Source of the DNA: Plazaster borealis
Taxonomy: Eukaryota > Echinodermata > Asteroidea > Forcipulatida > Labidiasteridae
DNA: 64,000 nucleotides
Direction: 5' to 3'
Assembly: GCA_021014325.1 (NCBI GenBank)
Contig: JAJGQC010000551.1
Span: 1-64,000, forward strand
The position numbers and the translations under genes are program-made. Shown here in pieces: positions 45,433 to 57,094 of this stretch (position 1 is its first letter; each line of letters starts with the position of its first letter). Under the pieces are notes generated by a model. The model saw only the letters and a list, made by a program, of their open reading frames with translations, searched no databases and had not been told where the DNA came from.

Positions 45433-46599
45433 TAAGTTTATGGTGTTTTAACTTTTGTAATTAATGATGAAATAATGTATTTTTGTGTGTGGGCCGGGGT
45501 TCATAAGGTTTGTCGCGATTCAGAACCGCAATGCATCATGGGAAGGCATAGGGGGCAAATGCATACCGCGGTACACGATGTTTGCACGCATGGCCTAGGC
45601 CCTGCGCAAACTAAAAAAGTAAACAAGGTTATGAATTGAACGTCGCAACAATTTTATAAACAACACAGTCGGTCGTCGTGTGCCCAGGCTACCGCTTTCC
45701 CGGGTTGCCCCCTTTTACTACACCCGACAGCGTATTTTTTTTTCCCAGGACGAACGTGGGCAATTTACATAAATGGGCGTAGTAAACTTTGCATGTCCCC
45801 TTGCACATGCGTACTTGGACGTAATAGTTGTGGGTTGAAATGGGTGTGGGTAAAAGCCGGAACTGCCTGATCTGCCTGATCTGCCGGAACTCGAAATAGA
45901 ATACACTGTTTTTCGAAAATTTGCGATAGAGGCAGCCGGAACTAAATATAGATAGTCATAAATATAAGTTGTTGTCATAATTACCCACTTCACTCTGCAC
46001 AAGATTATCCCCGGAACTCAAAAACGGGAAAATTTGACTGACTTTGTTGACTGACTTTGTCGCCTGACGGACAAAACAGTCATCAGGTACCAGACTATGC
46101 AACAGACGCACGCAAAGTGTCACTGTATTCGTAATCAGGCGATGCATGTGCATGGGAAGGTCGCTTATTGCAGGTCGGAACTCGCTTGCGTTGTGTGTCT
46201 AGCGTTTATCGAACGTGTGATAAATAATGCAACGGTCGCTGATTGCAGGTCGGAACTCGCATTGGTTGCAGGCTCTAACGTTTACTGCATATGATCGCTG
46301 TGTATCCTATGCGGTCGCACATTGCAGGTCGGAACTCGCATTGCAGTGTGAGCTGATGGGACATCATTTCTGAAGCGACGCACGGTGGTTGGAGGTTGCA
46401 GGTCGGAAATCGCGTATGTTTGAACGTGGGAAGTCAAAACTTTACACCGTGGAAGTAATCTTTGCAGTAACACCATGCAAATAAATCAGTTGTATGTTTT
46501 TGGTGGCGATTGAAACAATCCATGTCACGTTCGACAGCATTATTTTCTTGGCTTGTCATATTTTATTTCTGTTTTTCTGTTTACGACGCTTAGGTTATT

Positions 46600-46810
46600 C
46601 AGTAGATCGTACACACCATACGTTGTGCGGTATTTGGTGGGTAAAAGCCGGAACGATCATATCTGTTTTACTACGATGCTTAGGGAATTCATCAGATCGT
46701 ACACACCATACGTTGTGCGGTATTTGGTGGGTAAAAGCCGGAACGATTATATCTGTTTTACTACGAAGCTTGGGGAATTCAGCAGATCGTACACACCATA
46801 CGTTGTGTAG
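46600..46810 (+). repeat. 88-bp direct repeats, left arm
   Basis: Units of about 88 bases made of GATCGTACACACCATACG, TTTGGTGGGTAAAAGCCGG and TACTACGATGCTTAGGG follow each other almost without change. The same unit, inverted, builds 60010-60330 and 61010-61350. Confidence 0.8.
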
Positions 46811-47182
46811 CCTTGATCAAGGCGTTGGAGGTTTTTTTATTATTTATCATTGTAATGTTTTAATTTTTATTTTATTTGCGCCGCGCTACCCGCCCGAGCT
46901 ACCCGCCCGAGCTACCAGCTACGTTCATGGACGTGTCTGTGTGCAGTATCAGTGTGCGCATGCTCATATTATTGTGAGCTATACGTCCCGATGACTCACG
47001 CGTTCGAGGTTGAAAGAACGACCGTACTCACGACTTGGCTATACTGTTCTCGCTGTACAATGTACATGTACTGTACCTGTACAATGTACACTGTCTATGC
47101 ACTGCAGTTGTTGCCGAATCATGCCGAATCGTGCCGCACCGGGCCGGGGTACACTACGCCAACAGCCTTGAATCAAGGCTAG
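46808..47182. mobile_element. GC-richer insert bounded by AGCCTTGATCAAGG
   Basis: It starts TAGCCTTGATCAAGGCG and ends AGCCTTGAATCAAGGCTAG. It is not found in the right arm. It contains two copies of CTACCCGCCCGAG. It looks like a separate small insertion in the left arm. Confidence 0.45.
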
Positions 47183-47825
47183 TACGTGCGTGAAGTCGTA
47201 CTTCATAAAGGTTCTCATTAAATAAATCATTTGTGGGTAAAATTTGAAAACAATTACAGTTTTATTCTTGTCAGTAAAACAACGATGCTAAGGGAATTGA
47301 AATACAACTTATTAAATTTTCAGCAGATCTTACACACCATGCTGTTTGCGTTAAACTTAGTGGGTAAAAGCCGGAACGATCTCAGTTTTATTTCTGTTTT
47401 TCTGTACACGACGCTTGGTTATTCAGTATAGGTCGTGCACACTATACGTTGTGCGGTATTTGGTGGGTAAAAGCCGGAACCATCATTTATGTTTTACTAC
47501 GATGATAGGAATCAACACAAGATATTCAATATATCCGTACACACCATACTGTGCAGTATTCGGTGGGTAAAAGCCGGAACGATCGCAGTTTAATGTTTTA
47601 CTACGATGCTTAGGGAATCAACACTAAGTAGTTATTCAGAGTAGATCGTACACACCATACGTTTTGCGCCGTTTAATGGATAAAAGTCGGAACAATCACA
47701 GTTTTATTTCAAATAAATCTTTGAAAATATTTTGTTCAATTTTTGAAACAAAATATAAATCAATCCAGTGGATTTAAAATTAAATTTGTACAGATTTAAC
47801 CTTCACCGGGGCCTAGTCTATAATT

Positions 47826-48460
47826 ATAAACCACCATCCATTGGTTGGAAGTTGCAGGTCATGTAGGGGGCGATTCCATGAAAATAGGACATGAGGGTAA
47901 ACTTTTACAAATCATTTTTGCAATAGGTGTTTTACATCATGAGAGGATTATTCGAACCTTTCTAAAATATAAAGTTTGGTCAAATTTATTGGCCCTGACG
48001 GAAATTATTCAGGCTGCCACTGAGGGCGCTATTGAAAAACAAATTCTGACATTTTAGATGGCATAATCCTTCAAGTAAGTTTGAACAAGTTGTAATAATG
48101 TGCAAGATAGATAAGATGTGTTGGGGACATAATGAACATGGAATACTTATTGAACTATTTTGAGCGATTTTGAGTTCGGCTTCGCATCTTAATGTGGGGG
48201 GGGGGGCTTTCTTAGCAACGTCCGTCACATAAAATGACTTTTCACAATTATTTCATATAGACACTTATTTTTTCCACTGCAATCAAATATCAAATGCTAG
48301 TTTGTCTGGGTCCTTTATATTATTTGCAAATAATTTTTTTTCTAAAACTTCAGCTTTTTTCTTCTTCTAATATTAGGTTAAATATGACGGACTTTACTTG
48401 CAGTGTAAGTAGGGTGTCGAAACCCGCGTTGTGTTGATATAGCATTGATCGCACATGTAC
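47826..48460 (+). repeat. 640-bp block shared with 56830-57680 (inverse)
   Basis: It contains GGCTGCCACTGAGGGCGCTA, ATAAGATGTGTTGGGGACAT, ATTTTGAGTTCGGCTTCGCA and GACGGACTTTACTTGCAGTG. The inverse copy differs at only a few percent of positions over most of its length. On the opposite strand an 80-residue frame (48228 down to 47986) starts MTDVAKKAPPPTLRCEAELK. It is kept in the other copy with about four changes. Confidence 0.75.
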
Positions 48461-48465
48461 ATGTA

Positions 48466-48845
48466 CATCAATCAATCAATCAATAAATCAATCAACATTT
48501 ATTTCCATACAAACACAATATACAAAAACAAACAATAGGATTTTACAAGACTGAAAACTGTATGGAGGCATGGCCCATTAAAGCAAAGCTTGTAAGCTGG
48601 GATGCCTTTACAAAACAAAGGAAGGTAATAAGATCATTTAAATTAAAACAATGCGTATAGTAACAACATAAACATCAAAACGAGACGGATAAACGAAACG
48701 CAAAAACAAACAACCAACAAGACAAACAAACAAACAAACACCTCAAACAAACACCTCAAACAAAACCAAACAACACCCCAACAAACAAACAAACAAACAA
48801 TACAAACACCACAAGACGGCCACGACGATAGAACTAAACCAAAAA
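48466..48845 (-). mobile_element. 3' end of a non-LTR retrotransposon in the left arm
   Basis: A (CAAT)n-like tail (48470-48495) is followed by sequence resembling a LINE 3' end in reverse (TTATTTCCATACAAACACAA, AGCAAAGCTTGTAAGCTGGG). ACATGTACAT-like text lies on both sides. The equivalent site in the right arm (about 56835) lacks it. Confidence 0.5.
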
Positions 48846-50682
48846 TGTACATGTGGCGTAAATGCAGAGGCCGGTGATCGCAGGTCGGAACTCACATTGC
48901 AGTGTAAGCTGATGGGGTCTATTTCTGACTCGGGAAGTCAAAACCTTGCACCGTGGAAGTAATCTTTGCAGTAACATGTAAATAAATCAGTTGTATATTT
49001 TTGGTGGCGATTGAAACAATCCAAGTTTCCTGTTTTCGACAACATTATTTTCTTGGCTTGTCATCGATGTAATCACAGTTTTATTGTTGTCAGTAAAACA
49101 ACGATGCTAAGGGAATTGAAACACAACTTATTCAATATTCAGCAAGTCGTACACCATGCTGTTTGCATTAAACTTAGTGGGTAAAAGCCGGAACGATCTC
49201 AGTCTGTTTTTCTGTATACGACGCTTAGGGAATTCAGTAGATCAGTAGATGGGTAAAAGCCGGAACTTAATCGTTCAAAAGATTGTGTTTAATTATATGG
49301 AAATATTGTATAAAATCAATCCAGTAGATTTAATTGAAAAATCTCTACAGATTCATGTACATGTCGTGTACATGTACATGTGGCGTAAATGCAAAGGCCG
49401 GTGATTGCAGGTCGGAACTCACATTGCAGCGTAAGCTGATGGTGCATATTTCTGAAGCGACGCACGGTGGTTGGAGGTTGCAGGTCGAAACTCGCGTATG
49501 TTTCAACTATGGGGAAGTCACCGTGGAAGTAATCTTTGCAGTAACACTATGTAAGTAAATCAGTTGTATGATTTTTTTGTGGCGATTGAAACAATCGATG
49601 TTTCTTGTTTTTGACAGCATTATTTTCTTGGCTTGTCATTATTGATGTATTTTCCAGTAAATCAAGCTCAGGTCGGTACTGAAGAAGTTACAATGAATTT
49701 AGCAACCTGGTGCGTGTCGTACTGATCATAAAGGTTCTCATGAAATAAATCATCTGTGGGTAAAAATCGGAACGATCACAGTTGTATTCTAAAGTAAAAC
49801 AACGATGTTATATGGGAATTGAACCCAAACCAGTATTCAACATTCAGCAGATCGTACACACCATAATGTGCGTTAAACTTAGTGGGTAAAAGCCGGAACG
49901 ATCTCAGTTTCATTTCTGTTTTTCTGTATACACGCTTATTTCAGCAGATCGTACACGCACACGTTGTGCGGTATTTGGTGGGTAAAAGCCGGAACGACCA
50001 TTATACTGGATGTAATAAGCAAATTGATTACATGCATGATGTAGTTGCAGTTCAATGAAACAAAAAAGGCCAACAATATACTCAGAAAAGAAGAAAACAT
50101 GACAGTCAAGGTACACTGTCATTGTGACTAGAAAAATCTGAACATTATTTTCAACATCAAGTCCATTTAGCTCTAAAGATGTTTTTTAAGTGTATGTTAA
50201 AAAAATCATTTAATTATTTATAAATATTTTATTAAATAATATATATTTTAATTGAAATATTCGGGGAAATATTACAAACTTGGCATTGGCAAAGCATCCC
50301 AGCATTTCCCTACTTCCGGATGGCACATTCATTTTAGTTCAGTCACTAATTTGTTTGGGTTGTGTGGGTTTTTTTGTGGGGTTTTTTGGTGTTTTTTGTG
50401 TGTTTTTTGGTGTGGGGGGATGGGTGTTTATTTTCTCGTGTGTGGGTTGGGGGAGGGGTCTTGTTGAGGCCTTATTTGTAGTTATTTTAACTGTAGTAAA
50501 TAGTAATAGTAAATACACATCTTTTTTTATATAATTATCTTAATTGTCTGATTTTCATCATTTTACCATACATGTTTGGCAGTAAATATTTTATATATAC
50601 CAATTACAATTTTTAATACATTTTTTAAATATTTGTTTTTATAATTTTCCTTAACTTTCCGCTTCTTTTATTTTTAAACAAG

Positions 50683-50794
50683 GGCAACAGGTCTAGATGT
50701 ACAACTTTCAGCTGCTACTGAGCTGCAGGTACTGGCAGACTTTGTGAAAGCACTTCTCAGAAGCTTTTTGGAAAGCTAAATACTGCTAAAAAGG
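50683..50794 (+). pseudogene. exon-like relic in the element centre
   Basis: It lies between an acceptor (TTTTTAAACAAG) and a donor (AAAAGG then GTAAAT). One frame reads ATGLDVQLSAATELQVLADF then stops. Another reads RLCESTSQKLFGKLNTAKK to the donor. A single shift would join them. I do not recognise the domain. Confidence 0.25.
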
Positions 50795-51376
50795 GTAAAT
50801 ATTAAATTGAGTCATTCTACATGTCTAACACTGGTTTATAGTTTATTACAAAAAAGTGTTTCCATTCATGCATTATAACCTTTTTATTTAAGCATTTTTA
50901 ATTTGGAATGCCAAGGGACAATGTACTTAGTACTTTGCATTTTATGTTTTATTTTTAAATAAAAAGTAAACACAATTTTTAGTATAAGGCAGTGGAGATG
51001 CTTATAGGGCAACAGGAGGACCACACACACCAGATAATTTGTATCTGAATGAAATGGAATGAGTTGAAGATTCACCCGTAAACAGAAACCTCTAATTCTA
51101 CCATTGCTGATTAATTTAAATTTGTTAACAGAACTAATGTTATCCTTGTAATGAAAAATAATAATAACAAAAAGCCACACATAGCTGCTCACGTTTAAGC
51201 TTGATTATCAACCCCATAATGTGTACAAAGTGTACACAATAGCATAACTGGATCTATGTTCATTTTTTTAAATAAATGATTTCCCTGTTTTAAGTTAAAA
51301 TCCAACTGGTCAACTTACTGTTTTTGTGTTTTTAAGGAATACATGACATGATTATAATTTTCCTAAATTGTTTCAG

Positions 51377-51507
51377 GTGGTGGACCAGTACCTCCGACAA
51401 ATCCAACACTTGAGCAAGTGTTCAGGATGCCTTGGCACCACATTCAAAATATGGGATTGATGGGCAGGACGCAGAGACCAATCCTTTATCACTTGAGGTA
51501 CAGTTGG
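51377..51507 (+). pseudogene. relic exon, possibly of a Myb/SANT-like accessory protein
   Basis: After the acceptor TTGTTTCAG the frame reads GGGPVPPTNPTLEQV. The GGGP-PP proline stretch with LE is typical of the linker after the Myb/SANT-like domain in Harbinger-type accessory proteins. Past about 51415 a different frame looks more protein-like (VQDALAPHSKYGIDGQDAET then NPLSLEVQLG), which suggests a one-base shift. The donor is TTGG then GTAAGT. Confidence 0.35.
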
Positions 51508-51640
51508 GTAAGTTCGTTAACAAAATATTGTTTATGTAAGTGTAGCCTTAGAACCAAAGAACCACTCTTGGACTAGCTGAATCACTCAGCACTCAGTAAA
51601 TATGAATTTAATCATATTTCAGCATTTATTATACTTGCAG

Positions 51641-51905
51641 GATTCAAAATTACAGGATTCAGAATCACAGGTGGATGAGACAACCTGTAACTTGATAAGC
51701 AGCAGCAGTAGCAATGTCATCAAAAGCAGCGGCAATCTCAATAACAGCAACAACAATGTCAATAGCATGCAGCAACAACAACAATAACATGCTCTTAGAA
51801 CAGTGATGACCAAGTCTAAGGGCAGCAAACATCAGACATTTGGAAGTGGAAAAAGAGCTCTTGAGGATTGAAAACATTAAGATGGACTTATTGAGGGAAG
51901 GCCCA
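51641..51905 (+). pseudogene. relic last exon with Ser/Asn/Gln tract and coiled-coil end
   Basis: The acceptor TTATTATACTTGCAG begins DSKLQDSESQVDETTCNLIS, then Ser, Asn and Gln runs (to a stop at 51787). A second frame from about 51795 reads AANIRHLEVEKELLRIENIK then MDLLRE, a short coiled coil of the kind that ends Myb/SANT-like accessory proteins. The two are out of frame with each other. Confidence 0.35.
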
Positions 51906-54519
51906 TTTGTCCAGAGAGGCATTTTAATTTGCCTTCAGTCTTTAACATCTTCAGTCATTTTTAATGCAATGTTTTGGCAATTTTTTTATATGAACAAATT
52001 TTATTTCAACAAATGTTATGCACTTGTGTTTTCAGTACCCTGAGGCTATTTTTACGTGTTCATCTTTCTTGGGTGTTTTTAAAGTTTAAAATTATAACTC
52101 TTTTGCCCATACGTTTTTCCCCCACCAAAAACATTTATTTACATTGTTAAACAAAAAATTTCTTGAATCGAGCTCTCTTGATTATATCAAATTTCAAAAC
52201 CGTACATGTTATGTGAAGTAAGTGCCAATTAGTATGACGAACAAATATTTAATTAATTTTATCAATTTTTGAAAATGCACTTAATTTTTTGTTAAGGCTG
52301 AATTGTTACAAATTGTGTGCTTACTTTATTTCAAGTAATAGACTACAAGGTAAACTTACTGGGTATATTTTAATTTAATTTTGGGTTGAACAAAGAAAAC
52401 AAAATGACTGTGACTTAAATTGACCTATTTTCTTTATATAACTAATCTCATATCTAATTATTTATTAATTTAAATTCTTGCCAATTAAATTGAATTAATT
52501 TGATATAATGATATGATGTATTGGAGACATGATAATGTTAAAGCAAACTTTTGAATGTTTTTATAGTCTAATTTGTCCTCATAAAATAAAAATTGGAAGA
52601 AACTAAGACTTCAGGATATAATTTGTCATGAGTTGAATGTTTATGTTTTAAAGGTAGTTTTTACTATTTTAGTTATATTCTGAAACTGCTTTTTAATGTC
52701 CAAATTTTGCTGTCACCTGTTCCGATTTGACATTCAATGCATCAGTAATGTTTGTAATATTGTCTTACAATGTCGTCTCAAAATTTCATAAATGCAGAAA
52801 TTATTTATCATATTAATTAATCTTAAAATATAGTTGTTCCTAAAAACGTCCATAAATCTCCTAATTGGTTAACGCCAATATTTCAGTCCCTTAAGTTTCG
52901 CTTGTTGGGCTGGCTTAGCAGGTCTTTGGACACTTGAATGAACATTTTCCCCTTGGCATCACTGGTAACAAATTCCAATGAAAAAGAATATGAAACTTTG
53001 TGAAGTTGAAAAACAAGATTTTGAACAAAAAAGGGGAAGTGGCACGTCAATTTCTGTCGTGACCTGCTGGAATAAATCCTTTCCACAAAATAAAAATATT
53101 AAATCAAAGTTTATAAATTTAAAATATAATTTGTTGTTGTCATTGACGAAAAAGAACCCTTAATATGTATTTCTTGTAAATGTTAAACCTCATTCAATGA
53201 TCCAGAGGGTTCTCTGTATCTCTACATATTCTCTTCCCACGTAAAGTGTGACAGTTCTCTAATAAAAGCTTTTGGAGAGGCATGCTTATTGAATCAGAAA
53301 ATAAAATGAAGTTTTTTAATTTTTTGCGAAATACCACATTTCAGACTTAAGATTGATTAATTTGCTTCTACAACTGATTTGGGTCAAGTGTAAGACTAAG
53401 ATCGATTGAAGAGTAAGTTAAGGTTGATATCAAGCTTAACTTGCTTTATGAAACAGAGATAAGATTAATTGTAAATGGAGGAGTTTAAGATTGATCGTTT
53501 GTAGATAAGATTGATTATTTGGAGATAAGATTAATTGTAAAGCTTTAGCTGATTCTACAGGTAAAGTTTGTCTTTATTTTTATCCAATTTTGAACATTAT
53601 ACTATTTTTCTATAAGTTTATACATAGATCTTTGCATGTGGACTTATTTAATTTTTACAGCAAATTATTATAGATTTGTTTAATGATACTTGAAATTTGT
53701 GAGGCTATAAGAACATTTGAATTTTTGAGTTAGCAAAAGTGGTGTTAACAGATCATAGAGAACTTGGTTTAAAGAGAAGCACGCGTGTGTTTGTGCTGCT
53801 GGCATATGCATCATGGCCCTGTGCAGTATGTGCTTATTGGTTTTTGATTAATTTCATGTAGGCTTCATTTTAAGATATTTAAGTCCTGGTATTTTGTTAT
53901 TTCAAAATTGATAACCATAATTTTATGAAATGTAAACGTAGCACAATTGTGTACATTATTGCAGGCGGATCTGTGTTTTGGGCTCAGTTTGCTGCGTTGT
54001 TTGGTCGGTGCTAAAGAATTGCCTAAACTACGGTTTGTTTCTGCCGTACGGTTTTACACAATTGCTGAGAGGTGTAAACAAAAGTCAAAACTGTAACTAA
54101 AATAATTGCTTTTCGTCACTGCCTGCCCTGATTCTACAGAAGCAGGTTTGTCATCCTTACAGTCCACTACATAAATATTAACCTGAGTGCAGAAAAAAGA
54201 AAGATTTAAACCTCCATCTCTGAAACTGTGTGCCATCCCTAACCCCAAGATGTAAAAGTCCAGTTCCCCTTACTCTACATGTGCAAAAGTTTGACCTTTG
54301 GCTCAAATATGTACAACATGGTCAAAAACCTTGGGTTATTTGAAAAGTACTTGTTGAGATATGGTTTTTAGAGTTTAATTTCCAGTACATGAAGATAAGG
54401 TCAAATTCTGGTTACATGTGTGAAAGACCTTTTCAACAATGCTTAAATTGTAAAAAGTTGAAGGAAACCCCTCCCCCCAAAAAAAAATATCCACCATTGT
54501 ATTGCTTATAGGAGTTATG

Positions 54520-54746
54520 AATTTTTGAATCACTGTAAATCGCTCTTCGCGTCTTCGTTCATCTTATTTTTCATTAGTAGTGGTTCCTCAGACACGTCAC
54601 GTTGGATAGATCCTTTTCCCGCTCTGGTCTTCTCATGTACTCTCATAATGTTTAATATATCTGCCTTGTTAGGCGCCTTGAGCATCACTTGGGGTGGATA
54701 TGTGTACATTATAAATTTTGTTATTATTATTATTATTATTATTATT
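54520..54746 (+). mobile_element. SINE/LINE 3' end with (ATT)n tail
   Basis: TTAGGCGCCTTGAGCATCAC, then GGATATGTGTACATTATAAA and TTTTG, lead into a run of about nine ATT units. This ending style (GCGC-TTGAG and TATAAA before a trinucleotide tail) is common to non-LTR elements and their SINEs. Confidence 0.55.
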
Positions 54747-55542
54747 TGAAAGAAGCTCCGACTCAGAATTTGTAACCTTTCTGTGATTTCCATTTTTTGG
54801 GGGTACTTTATATAGAGACGAGTTCAAGTATACCCTCGTCATTTAAACCAAACGAGATTTTAAATGACTGTCCGTCAGCGTAGGCCTATAAAAAGATATG
54901 ACATTTTGTTTGTTCTAAAAGTTAAAGTCTTTCCTCACGATTGGAAAACAAGATTGTACACTTTAAAAAAGATACTTTTAATAAAAAGTCGAACCCCTTT
55001 AAGGTGCTCCCTTGCCTGATGCTTTTAATACTGTGTCGTTAACTATGGGTTTGATCCCTACTTACACGATGGCAGTTTGTATGATGGCTTGTCTGGCACC
55101 ACAAACATAGTATTGACATAAGTCGAATATTGACAAAAAGACGGATTTTCTTTGGCTAACTCAAAATTGAGAATAAAGAAGGGAACAAATAGCAAATTAT
55201 AGAAACAAAAGGCACCAGATGGACCCACTTTCAAAACGTACAACAAATTGATTGTATTAATGTAATTATCTGTAAAAAAGTGGACACACAAACGAATAAA
55301 AAAAAATTGCAAAGTAAAAAGTAAAAAACAATAGGCCGATTTCTTGAACGCGAGTTTCGACCTGAAATCTCCAAAATGTACGATCAATGTCATAATACAA
55401 ACACAACGGGAGTTCCGACCTGCAACTTCCAACCAACGGAAGATGGTTTAGCTGACCACACGACGAGAGTTCCGACCAATAGCGACCTTACATAAACAAT
55501 GTGATCATACGACCACGCCAAGGTACACCAAACTGTGCTTAA

Positions 55543-55898
55543 TTAAAGGCACTGGACACTATTGGTTGTTAGCAAAAAAACGTACTTGTAACGAGCAACA
55601 GAGAGCTGTTGATAAAAAGTATAGAACATTGTGAAAAACGGCTCCCTCTGAAGTAACGATAGGTTTTGAGAAAGAGGAAATTTCTCACTCTATTTATTAA
55701 AAGACTTCAGGCCTGAAGCCTTTTATTATGCGTCTGAAAGCACACACATTTGTGGCATTTTTTTTGTCATTATTCTCTTGCAACTTCGATGACTATTGAG
55801 TCCAAATGTTCACAGATTTTATTTTGTATGCATAGTTGGGTTACACAAGTGAGAATACTGGTCTTTGACACTTACCAAACGTGTCCAGTGCCTTTAAT
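55543..55898 (-). mobile_element. MITE family A in the right arm
   Basis: It has complete ends (TTAAAGGCACTGGACAC and GTGTCCAGTGCCTTTAA) with TTAA on both sides. It lies between two class 2 motifs, so it entered after the arm repeats formed. Confidence 0.8.
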
Positions 55899-56895
55899 AC
55901 TAAACAACGCGAGTTCCGACCTGTAACTTCTGACCACCAGATGGTTTATTCTGGGTCCAAATTGGGGTGCCTTACATTTTAAGAAGTCAAAGGAAGATTT
56001 AAAAATCAGTCCCTACAGATTGCTTACACCTATAGATTTTGGTGAAGGTTAAATCTGTAAAGGTTTTTAATTTTATCCACTGGATTGACTTGTACATTCT
56101 TTCCAGATAGTTTTCAAATAAAACTGAAGAGATCTTTCAGACTTTTACCCACTAAGTAACGCATAGCATGTGCACGATCTCCTGAATAACTTGTGTTTGG
56201 CCTAATAATTACCTTAGCGCTGGAAAACAGACAAAATACTTTAACAAAATATTTTGAAAGACTATCTTTTAAAAAAACTGGGATCGTTCCGATTTTTACC
56301 CACTAAGTTTAATGCACCCATGCAGTATGGTGTGTAAGATCTGCTGAATATTGAATAAGTTGTATTACAATTCCCTTCAGCATTGTTGTTTTACTGACAA
56401 GAATAAAACTGTAATCTTTTCGAATTTTACCCTCAAAATGATTTATTTAATGAGAACCTTTACGAAGTACGACTGCACGCACGTACCAGTTTAGGTTTAT
56501 AAATTCATTGTAACTTCTTCAGTTCCGACCTGAGCTTGATTTACTGGAAAATACATCATTAAAATGACAAGCCAATAAAATAACGCTGTCGAAAACATGA
56601 AACGTGGATTGTTTAAATCGCCACCAAAAATATACAACTGATTTATTTACATGTTACTGCAAAGATTACTTATACGGTGCAAAGTTTTGACTTCCCTAGT
56701 TCAAACATACGCGAGTTCCGACCTGCAACCTCCAACCACCGTGCGTCGCTTCAGAAATAGGCCACATTAGCTTACACTGCAATGTGAGTTCCGACCTGCG
56801 ATCACCGACCTTCGCATTTACACACCACATACATGTACGATCAATGCTATATCAACACAACGCGAGTTTCGACCCCTACTTACACTGCACGTAAA

Positions 56896-57094
56896 CAGGC
56901 GCGGATCCAGGGGGCGTGGGGGCGCACGCCCCCCCTTTTCATATAAAAAATAAATTAAAAAAAGGGAGAAAAGAAAAAAAGAGGGAGAGAGAGAAGGGGA
57001 GGGAGAAGTGGGGCAACAAACTTCATTTATCATTTTGCTGCTTTGTATATTTTCACGCCCCCCCCCCGTTTGGAAAATCCTGGATCCGCCCCTG
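56896..57094 (-). mobile_element. CAGGSGCGGATCCAGG MITE with GTAAA target duplication
   Basis: It runs from CAGGCGCGGATCCAGG to CCTGGATCCGCCCCTG. GTAAA flanks both sides (56891-56895, 57095-57099). The matching place in the left arm (about 48385) reads straight through with one GTAAA, so the empty site is seen directly. Confidence 0.85.

Larger units (their letters stand above)
45849..50005 (+). repeat. left arm of the giant element
   Basis: Class 1 motif GGGTAAAAGCCGGAACGATC (and variants) occurs at 45849, about 46638, 46727, 47362, 47465, 47563, 49180, 49245, 49890 and 49978. Class 2 motif GCAGGTCGGAACTCGC occurs at about 46169, 46246, 46324, 46398, 48881 and 49407. Each class has a conserved context: GTACACACCATACGTTGTGC and TACGATGCTTAGGGAATTC for class 1, and GCGACGCACGGTGGTTGGAG for class 2. 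About 4.2 kb in all. Confidence 0.75.
50006..55324. other. central region of the giant element
   Basis: Very AT-rich. It lacks the arm repeats. Recognisable parts are exon-like pieces at 50683-51900 and a SINE/LINE 3' end at 54520-54746. Bases 51950-54500 show no supported gene, only AT-rich text and small repeats of AAGATTGATT/AAGATTAATT type (53350-53560). Confidence 0.5.

Noticed and set aside
46494..46994. 166-residue frame with repeated RTHHTLCGIWWVKAGTI
   Set aside because: It is the translation of the 88-base arm repeats. The same text appears in many frames in both arms.
51602..51787. Gln/Asn/Ser-rich frame as an independent small gene
   Set aside because: It starts inside an intron-like stretch. 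A good acceptor at 51640 makes it part of a spliced relic instead.
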